Made by a program: the position numbers and the translations under genes. The notes beneath the pieces are model-generated. The model did not search any database. It saw nothing but the letters and a program-made list of their open reading frames with translations, and had not been told where the DNA came from. Positions 32,991-38,232 of a stretch of DNA of 38,232 bases are shown piece after piece. Numbering within the stretch: position 1 is the first letter of the stretch; every line of letters begins with the position of its first letter. Origin of the DNA: Candidatus Segetimicrobium genomatis (GTDB taxonomy: Bacteria > Sysuimicrobiota > Sysuimicrobiia > Sysuimicrobiales > Kaftiobacteriaceae); contig VBAI01000155.1 in assembly GCA_005882295.1 (NCBI GenBank), forward strand, positions 1 to 38,232. Direction: 5' to 3'.

Positions 32991-33035
32991 GGAACCCAGG
33001 AACATGCGGGGCGACCCGTGGTTCCTGGGTTTTCC
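32991..33035 (+). promoter_or_regulatory. Leader hairpin of the V-ATPase operon
   Basis: An 11-bp perfect stem (AACCCAGGAAC, 32993-33003, with its complement at 33021-33031) encloses an inner CGGG-GCGA-CCCG stem-loop with a GNRA tetraloop (33007-33018). A T-run (33030-33033) ends the structure. It is at the very start of the expected transcript and 35 bases before the first ATG. It may be an attenuator or a stabilising 5' structure. Confidence 0.55.
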
Positions 33036-33069
33036 GTGCAGAGGATCCCAGCGCAGTGGGTGGCGGCGA

Positions 33070-33411
33070 ATGACAGGGAAGCACGGCCCCTCGGATGACA
33101 ACCTTCTCCACGTAATCGCTGCCACGGAAAAAGAACTTGAGGCGAAGGTTGCCCAGGCGAAAGTGGACGCGCAGCGCATCGTCGAGGAGGCGCAGCGGCA
33201 GGCCGACGCCGTGCGCGAGCAGGCTCGCCGCGAGGCCGAGGAACTGGCAGCGCGCGTGCGGGCGGAGATCGCTCGTGAAACCGAAACGCTCGCCGCGCAG
33301 CGGTTGGCCACGGCGCAGGCCGAGGTCCAGCGCGTGCGTTCGCGCGCGTCCGAACGGATCCGGGAGGCTGCGGAGCTGGTGGTCAAACGCGTGCTCGGTG
33401 GGTTGTCATGA
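33070..33411 (+). CDS. atpG: V/A-type ATPase subunit G/H (peripheral stalk)
   Basis: A 113-residue, highly charged coiled-coil protein. From about residue 14 it is a continuous Glu/Arg/Ala heptad helix (EKELEAKVAQAKVDAQRIVE onward), as in the stalk subunit G of Thermus V-type ATPase. It dimerises with subunit E. ATG 33070 is chosen; the frame is open upstream through the leader hairpin (ATG 33004), but that part is not protein-like. Its stop overlaps the subunit I ATG (ATGA). It is the first gene of the operon. Confidence 0.82.
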   Translation: MTGKHGPSDDNLLHVIAATEKELEAKVAQAKVDAQRIVEEAQRQADAVREQARREAEELAARVRAEIARETETLAAQRLATAQAEVQRVRSRASERIREAAELVVKRVLGGLS

Positions 33412-35423
33412 TCGTCGAGATGAGCCGCGTGCTCGTCCTCGGCCCCAAGCGGCTGCTGGGGCAGGTGATCGACGAGGTTCAGCGGCTGGGGACGTTACAC
33501 GTCGACCGGATCGAGTCGGAAGAGGCGCCTGAGGTCAGCGCGCTGCAACTCGCCGAAGAGGATGCGAAGACGGTAGCCGTCCTGGAGCGGGTTCTGACGC
33601 GCGCCGACGGCCTGCTGGTGTTGTTACCGCCCGGGTCTGCCGAACCCGGTGATGCTCCGGGCGACGCCTCGGTCGATGCGCTCGACGCCGAGGTCGCCGA
33701 GCTCGAGCGGCGGGTCAGAGATCTCACCCGGACGCGCCTTGAGCTCGACGAAGAGCGCCAATTGATCGCGTCCTACGAGGGCGCGGTGCGCGTGCTGTCC
33801 CCGCTGCTGGGCGCCCTCTCCCAGAGCCGGGCTTTGGAGTCCGTCGGGTTCCTCCTCAACACCAAGGACCTCACCGTTGTGGCCGCGCTGCGGAACGAGT
33901 TGACGAAGGCGACGGAAGGGCGGGTCGAAGTCATCAGCCGTATAGTGGATGAACACCGCATCGGCGTCGTGATCGCCTTCCTGCGGCACGAGGGCGAACG
34001 GGTACGCGCAATCTTATCTCGCGCCGGGGCGACAGAACTGCGCCTGCCGGCGCGTTTCGCGCGAGAGCAGGCTACCGAGACGATCGCGGCCATGGAGCGG
34101 CGGAAGGCGGAGATCCCGGCGGAGATCGAGCGCATCGACCGTGAGTTGAGCGGCATCGCGTCGTCAGCCCGCCCGCGCCTGCTGGCCGTTCGCGCCTGGC
34201 TGGCCGACCGGCTGGCCCAGATGAAAATCGTTCCCGAGCTGGCCCAGTCCCGGTACACATTCATCCTGCATGGGTGGGCGCCGACCCGCGCGGTAAGCGA
34301 AATACGGGGCGTATTGCGGGCGCGCTTTGGCAGTGACATCGTGGTGCACGACGAGCCGGTCGACGCCCACGATGAGCCGGAGCGCATCCCGGTGCTGCTC
34401 GATAACCATCCTCTGATCCGTCCATTTCAGCGCCTCCTGGCACTGTTTCAACCGCCGCGCTACGGGGCGTGGGATCCCAGCCCGGTGATGGCCGTCACCT
34501 TTCCCATCTTCGTCGGTTTGGTCATCGGGGATGTCGGCTACGGGTTGCTGCTCCTGCTCCTCGGGTGGTGGCTCAGGGGCCGGGCCAGGAGTGGGCGTGC
34601 GCTGAACATCAACTTTCTCAGCATGCGGTTCGCGCCGCTGTTGCTCGCGGATCTGTCATACTTGCTGCGCGTGCTCGCATTTTGGGTGATCCTGTTTGGC
34701 GGAGTGTACGCAGAGTTCTTCGGCAATTTGCCGGAGTTGCTCTTCCACGTTGAACCGTTGTATGACCGGGTCCGTCAGGCAGACAGCTATTTCATCGTTG
34801 TCATCATTGCGGGAATTCTGATGATCTTCTTTGGCCTGCTGGTGCATCTCACCCAAGCGGTCCGGCACAGACATCCCGTGGGCGTGTTTGAATCGATCGT
34901 GCTGATGCTCGGTACCAGCGGGCTTCTCCTGTTTCTCGGAGCGCGTGGAGGAAGGCTGCCGATGGAGCTCAGCCCAATCGGACTCTATCTCTTTCTCGCG
35001 GCCGTCGTCGTGGCGCTGGTGTCTCTGGTTGTTGATCGGGACGTCATGAAGCGCTTCTTATGGCTGCTGGAAAGCACGTCGGGGTTCGGTCACATTCTCT
35101 CTCATGCACGGTTGATGGCATTTGGCCTGGCGGCCGCCGCGCTGGCCACGGCCGCGAATCAGCTGGGACCCGAGATGGTGAGAGAGTTTGGAAGGCAGTT
35201 CCCGTCCCTCGGCTTCGTGTTCACTGGATTCGTCGGACGCGTTGTCGGGGTATTGATCACCGTGGTCTTTCAAACGTTGTTCCTCGCGTTCACCATTCTG
35301 GGGCACATGATTCAGCCGGCTCGTCTCCATTGGGTGGAACTGTTTACGAAATTCAAGTACCATGAGGAAACTGGCCGGGCGTACCGTCCGTTTCAGAGAT
35401 CGGCGGCACCCGGCCGCTCGTAA
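33408..35423 (+). CDS. atpI: V/A-type ATPase subunit I (a subunit)
   Basis: A 671-residue subunit with a cytoplasmic N-terminal half (about 1-345, with coiled-coil arms) and a membrane C-terminal half of seven to eight helices (from about 360). The two arginines needed for ion transport are conserved: Arg568 in ILSHARLMAFGLA and Arg639 in MIQPARLHWVELFTKF. GDVGYGLLLLLLG and GVYAEFFGNLPELLF are family features. It forms the stator half-channels against the proteolipid ring. ATG 33408 is coupled to subunit G. Confidence 0.95.
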   Translation: MIVEMSRVLVLGPKRLLGQVIDEVQRLGTLHVDRIESEEAPEVSALQLAEEDAKTVAVLERVLTRADGLLVLLPPGSAEPGDAPGDASVDALDAEVAELERRVRDLTRTRLELDEERQLIASYEGAVRVLSPLLGALSQSRALESVGFLLNTKDLTVVAALRNELTKATEGRVEVISRIVDEHRIGVVIAFLRHEGERVRAILSRAGATELRLPARFAREQATETIAAMERRKAEIPAEIERIDRELSGIASSARPRLLAVRAWLADRLAQMKIVPELAQSRYTFILHGWAPTRAVSEIRGVLRARFGSDIVVHDEPVDAHDEPERIPVLLDNHPLIRPFQRLLALFQPPRYGAWDPSPVMAVTFPIFVGLVIGDVGYGLLLLLLGWWLRGRARSGRALNINFLSMRFAPLLLADLSYLLRVLAFWVILFGGVYAEFFGNLPELLFHVEPLYDRVRQADSYFIVVIIAGILMIFFGLLVHLTQAVRHRHPVGVFESIVLMLGTSGLLLFLGARGGRLPMELSPIGLYLFLAAVVVALVSLVVDRDVMKRFLWLLESTSGFGHILSHARLMAFGLAAAALATAANQLGPEMVREFGRQFPSLGFVFTGFVGRVVGVLITVVFQTLFLAFTILGHMIQPARLHWVELFTKFKYHEETGRAYRPFQRSAAPGRS

Positions 35424-35541
35424 CCGATCTGTCTTACCAGGTCTTGACGTGGGCTTCACGCCGACGTGAGACGATGGATTCGAACCACGGTGACGTGATG
35501 AACAGAACGATTAGCGCCCAGACGGGCGGGAGGTGGGGGGT

Positions 35542-35859
35542 TTGAAGACGGCAGGAGTCGTGATGATAGTCGCGCTGGTTCTGACCCTCGCGATGGCCGG
35601 GATGGCTGCGGCGCAGGAGGCGGGAGCAGCGAAACCCGCCGGCGCGAATGCGGGACTGCTGGGCCTCGCAGCGGCCATCGCCGTGGGCCTGGGCGCGATC
35701 GGGACGGCATGGGCGCAGTCCCGCATTGGGGCGGCCGCGGCGGGCGCGATTGCAGAGCGGCCGGAAATGGGCGGGTTGATGCTGGTCTTCCTGGCACTGC
35801 CGGAGACCATGGTAATCCTCGGCTTCCTGGTGGCATTCTTCGTCATCGGCAAGATTTGA
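35542..35859 (+). CDS. atpL: V/A-type ATPase proteolipid subunit (K/L, c-ring)
   Basis: A 105-residue proteolipid. An N-terminal hydrophobic segment ending AGMAAAQ|EAG looks like a cleavable signal peptide, then a two-helix hairpin follows. Helix 1 contains GTAWAQSRIGAAAAGAIAER with Gln59. Helix 2 holds the ion-binding Glu88 in FLALPETMVILGF. Gln in helix 1 plus Glu-Thr in helix 2 resembles sodium-type rings, though proton-coupled V-type rings can look alike. TTG 35542 has GGAGGTG at 35529-35535; GTG 35533 or ATG 35563 are alternatives. The TGA overlaps the next ATG by one base. Confidence 0.92.
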   Translation: MKTAGVVMIVALVLTLAMAGMAAAQEAGAAKPAGANAGLLGLAAAIAVGLGAIGTAWAQSRIGAAAAGAIAERPEMGGLMLVFLALPETMVILGFLVAFFVIGKI

Positions 35860-36437
35860 TGTCGTCGGAGCTTATAACCATCCTGGAGAAAGAAGCCGCC
35901 GGCGAGATTGATCGAATCCTGGGAGAGGCGCGGGTCCAGGCGGAACGGGTGGTGGCCGAGGCGACGCGGCAGGCGCAGGAGTATCTGGCCGCTCAGCGCC
36001 AGCAGCTGGAGGCCGAGCGCCAGGCGGCGAAGGTCAGAGCGCTGAGCGCGGCGCAGGTGCGGGCCTCCGCCCTCGTTCTCCAGGCCAAAGATGAAGCTCT
36101 TCATGAGGTGCTCTCGGTCGCCGAGGAAGAGCTCGCCCGCGTGCAGCAGGACAAGGCCCGCTACGGGCCGATCCTTCGCGGGTTGATCAGGGAGGCGTCG
36201 GGCGCGCTATCCGGGCGGATGACGGTCGAAGCGAACCCCAAAGACCTGGACTTAGCTAAGCAGGCGGTCCGGGACCTGAAACTGGACGCCGAGGTGAAGG
36301 CGGCCGACGATGTCAGCGGCGGCGTCCGCCTGATCGCAGATGATAGCCGCTTCATCGTCGAGAACACCCTGGCCTCGCGCGTCGAGCGTGTGAAGACGCT
36401 CCTGGCGCCCGAAATTGCTACTCTCTTATGGGGATGA
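35859..36437 (+). CDS. atpE: V/A-type ATPase subunit E (peripheral stalk)
   Basis: A 192-residue stalk protein. A long N-terminal coiled coil (about 5-100, rich in Ala/Glu/Arg/Gln) is followed by a globular C-terminal domain. Its hallmark segments are GGVRLIADDSRFIVENTLAS (about 157-176) and RVERVKTLLAPEIATLLWG. It pairs with subunit G to form the stators holding the A3B3 head. ATG 35859 overlaps the proteolipid stop by one base. Confidence 0.92.
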   Translation: MSSELITILEKEAAGEIDRILGEARVQAERVVAEATRQAQEYLAAQRQQLEAERQAAKVRALSAAQVRASALVLQAKDEALHEVLSVAEEELARVQQDKARYGPILRGLIREASGALSGRMTVEANPKDLDLAKQAVRDLKLDAEVKAADDVSGGVRLIADDSRFIVENTLASRVERVKTLLAPEIATLLWG

Positions 36438-36439
36438 TC

Positions 36440-36471
36440 CGCGACCGCGCGACCACGCGACCGCGCGTCCA
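36440..36471 (+). repeat. Four tandem octamers CGCGACCR, single arm
   Basis: CGCGACCG, CGCGACCA, CGCGACCG and CGCGTCCA run in tandem between atpE and atpC; the last base is the A of the atpC start codon. There is no inverted partner arm. It has the same unit length as the GGGAACGN elements but a different sequence. Confidence 0.7.
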
Positions 36472-37502
36472 TGCCTGATTTCCCGTATATCAACGCGCGC
36501 GTTCGCGCCATGCGCAGCCGTCTGCTCGAGGCCGGCCGGATGGAGGAGCTGCTGGGGTTGCCGACGCTGGATGCCTTCTTGCAGGCGTTGGGGACCACAC
36601 CGTACAGCCGGGAACTTCAGGAAGCCCTCAGCCGCACCAGCGATGCCGTGCGGGCGGTCGACCAGGCGCTGGCCCGCAACTTCTCCCTTACCACCAGCAG
36701 GATCCTGAGTTTCGCCGATGGGAAGGCGCGGGAACTCATCGAGCTCGTACTAATGCGCTGGGATCTTGTCAATATCCGTGTTATTTTGCGCGCGAAACAT
36801 GCGGGCCGGCATAACGACGAAATCCTTGCCAACCTGATTCCGGCGGGTCGTTTGAACGAACCCGCGCTCAAAGAGGTCGCCGGCCAATCTGACGTGACCG
36901 GGGTCGTGGGTGCGCTGGGAGGTCTTGATTATCCACTGGCGTTGCCGCTGGCAGAGGGACTGGCGGCGTATCGAGAGTCAGGTGACCTGCTCAGCCTCGA
37001 GCTTCGACTGGAACGCTTCTACGCTGCCTACGGATTGCGGATCGCGCCGGGGCGGGGGCACGACGAGCAGGTCGTGCAGGGCCTGCTGCAGTACCAGCTC
37101 GATGCCACCAACGTCAAGACGGCTGTCAAGCTTCAGCAGGTTGAGGCGCTGTCTAGAGAAGAAAAGCTGAAGTTCTTTATCCCCGGCGGCCGGTTGACGG
37201 AATATGCTTTTCTCCAGCTGGCGGATCGCGCCACCGCAGAGCAGGGGCTGCACGCGGTGCGCGTGCTGGGTTTTCCGGTGAAAGTTGCCTTCGACGATCC
37301 CGCGACCTTCGAGCGCGACATCGACGTGGCCATGCTGCGGGCGCAGATCGACCTCTACCTGCAGGACCCCCTGGGCATTGATGTGGTCATCGCCTACCTG
37401 GCGATGAAATACAATGAGGTGGTCAACCTCCGGTTGATCGCGAGGGGCAAGGCGCTGGGGATTCCTCGCGACCGGGTGAGGAAAGAGATGGCCGTGGTGT
37501 AG
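36471..37502 (+). CDS. atpC: V/A-type ATPase subunit C (central socket)
   Basis: A 343-residue alpha-helical protein of the AC39/VatC family, which caps the proteolipid ring and connects it to the rotor. The start PDFPYINARVRAMRSRLLEA and the ending IDLYLQDPLGIDVVIAYLAM then KYNEVVNLRLIARGKALGIP are diagnostic. LIELVLMRWDLVNIRVILRA and YQLDATNVKTAVKLQ are further helical repeats of the family. ATG 36471 comes right after the octamer repeat. The subunit F gene starts 11 bases after the stop. Confidence 0.94.
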   Translation: MPDFPYINARVRAMRSRLLEAGRMEELLGLPTLDAFLQALGTTPYSRELQEALSRTSDAVRAVDQALARNFSLTTSRILSFADGKARELIELVLMRWDLVNIRVILRAKHAGRHNDEILANLIPAGRLNEPALKEVAGQSDVTGVVGALGGLDYPLALPLAEGLAAYRESGDLLSLELRLERFYAAYGLRIAPGRGHDEQVVQGLLQYQLDATNVKTAVKLQQVEALSREEKLKFFIPGGRLTEYAFLQLADRATAEQGLHAVRVLGFPVKVAFDDPATFERDIDVAMLRAQIDLYLQDPLGIDVVIAYLAMKYNEVVNLRLIARGKALGIPRDRVRKEMAVV

Positions 37503-37513
37503 GAGGCGGGAGG

Positions 37514-37834
37514 GTGGCATATAGGATCGCCGTGATCACCGATCCGGAAACCGCCACCGGCTTCCGGCTGGCGGGCGTGGAAGTCCGGGAGGCCGCCGAT
37601 GCCAAGGCAGCCCTCGAGCACCTCCGCGCGCTGGTGTCAGTCGATTACGGGCTCCTCGCGGTGAACGAGGACCTCCTGCAGGGGACCGAAGATGAGGTCG
37701 CTCGCCTGATGCGGGACCGGGACATACCGATCATCATTCCCTTCCCGGCTCCGAAGGCACAGCTGGAGAGCGGCGAAGACTACATTGCCAGACTGGTCAA
37801 AGAGCATATCGGATTCTATGTGAAGTTGCGCTGA
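37514..37834 (+). CDS. atpF: V/A-type ATPase subunit F
   Basis: A 106-residue Rossmann-like central-axis subunit. The motifs AVITDPETATGFRLAGVEVR and YGLLAVNEDLLQGTEDEVAR then PIIIPFPAP are typical; F binds subunit D and tunes the rotor. The start is GTG 37514 with GGCGGGAGG just upstream. Repeat R8 separates it from subunit A. Confidence 0.94.
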   Translation: MAYRIAVITDPETATGFRLAGVEVREAADAKAALEHLRALVSVDYGLLAVNEDLLQGTEDEVARLMRDRDIPIIIPFPAPKAQLESGEDYIARLVKEHIGFYVKLR

Positions 37835-37846
37835 CAACGAAATGGC

Positions 37847-37916
37847 GGGACTGGGGACTGGGGACTAGTAAGAACTTCACGCGGTTACCAGTCCCAAGTC
37901 CCCAGTCCCTAGTCCC
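37847..37916. repeat. STRR inverted repeat R8 (heptamer GGGACTN)
   Basis: Three tandem GGGACTN heptamers (37847-37867) are followed by a loop with a GTAA...TTAC extension and four inverted heptamers (37889-37916; CAGTCCC, AAGTCCC, CAGTCCC, TAGTCCC). It lies inside the ATPase operon, ending six bases before the ribosome-binding site of atpA. Confidence 0.9.
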
Positions 37917-37935
37917 GTAGTGGAGAGGTGTTGAG

Positions 37936-38232
37936 ATGTCCATCAAGGGTTCAATCATCAAGATCGCCGGGCCCGCCGTCATTGCGCGCGGGATGACGGG
38001 CGCGCGAATGTACGACATTGTCAGGGTCGGCGCCGAGGGCCTGCTGGGCGAGATCATCCGGCTGGATGGCGACACCGCGTTCATTCAAGTGTATGAAGAT
38101 ACGTCCGGTCTGCATGTGGGCGAGCCGGTGGAGAGTACCGGCAATCCGCTGACCGTCGAACTCGGGCCAGGGCTGCTGACCGGCATCTACGACGGCATCC
38201 TCCGGCCTTTGGAAGCCATCCGCAAGCAGAAG
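37936..38232 (+). CDS. atpA: V/A-type ATPase catalytic subunit A, N-terminal part
   Basis: The first 99 residues of the catalytic A subunit, cut by the window end. [40 protein letters not shown] and [20 protein letters not shown] are the N-terminal beta-barrel of A subunits. [20 protein letters not shown] then begins the domain with the long insertion typical of A but not F-type beta subunits. The ATP-binding P-loop lies beyond the window. ATG 37936 has GGAGAGGTG upstream. Subunits B and D are expected next. Confidence 0.96.
   Translation, partial: MSIKGSIIKIAGPAVIARGMTGARMYDIVRVGAEGLLGEIIRLDGDTAFIQVYEDTSGLHVGEPVESTGNPLTVELGPGLLTGIYDGILRPLEAIRKQK

Overview
This is a GC-rich (roughly 60-65 %) bacterial chromosomal segment dominated by central energy metabolism. 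No rRNA or marker gene fixes the taxon. The signals that can be used are a complete-order V/A-type ATPase operon of the Thermus type (G-I-L-E-C-F-A), a succinate dehydrogenase closest to the actinobacterial Sdh1 type, a rapZ-yvcK pair, and frequent GTG/TTG starts with stop-start overlaps. I infer a Terrabacteria-side lineage (Deinococcota, Armatimonadota-like or an uncultured relative), probably known mainly from metagenomes; this placement is an inference.

Layout. Positions 1-3.9 kb are an accessory-looking stretch. It holds a truncated membrane protein, a DUF5063 protein, a tRNA-Arg(CCG) whose 3' end recurs twice as direct repeats inside two homologous structured blocks, and an orphan DnaB-like helicase. 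Positions 3.9-11.9 kb carry housekeeping genes: a small membrane protein, a YbaK-type tRNA-editing domain protein, two unknowns, an MFS transporter, a YfcE/MJ0936-like phosphoesterase, an S9 peptidase, a PduO-type cobalamin adenosyltransferase, a small HTH protein and a second MFS transporter. Positions 11.9-22.6 kb form a divergent TCA-cycle locus. On the minus strand run gntR-fumC-sdhC-sdhA-sdhB; on the plus strand icd-mdh-GNAT-sucC-sucD. A FadR-type operator sits in the divergent gap. Positions 22.6-25.3 kb hold a holin-like membrane protein, rapZ and yvcK. Positions 25.5-32.8 kb carry nuoA-H-J-K-L-M-N, which is only the membrane arm of complex I: nuoBCD, nuoEFG and nuoI are absent. Positions 33.0-38.2 kb carry the V-type ATPase operon, cut off inside subunit A.

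Together the genes describe a respiring cell. TCA enzymes feed succinate dehydrogenase and complex I, and the V-type ATPase sits beside them.

The most unusual layer is non-coding. Eight intergenic inverted-repeat elements are built from short tandem units of 7 or 8 bases, each arm holding about 1-5 units. The units differ in sequence between families (GTGATTN, GGGACTN, RGGAARC, GGGAACGN) but all fit a loose GKGAN pattern once read on the appropriate strand. The loops of at least two elements are homologous in opposite orientation, which is what a dispersed mobile or recombining family would show. They sit inside or between almost every operon of the window.
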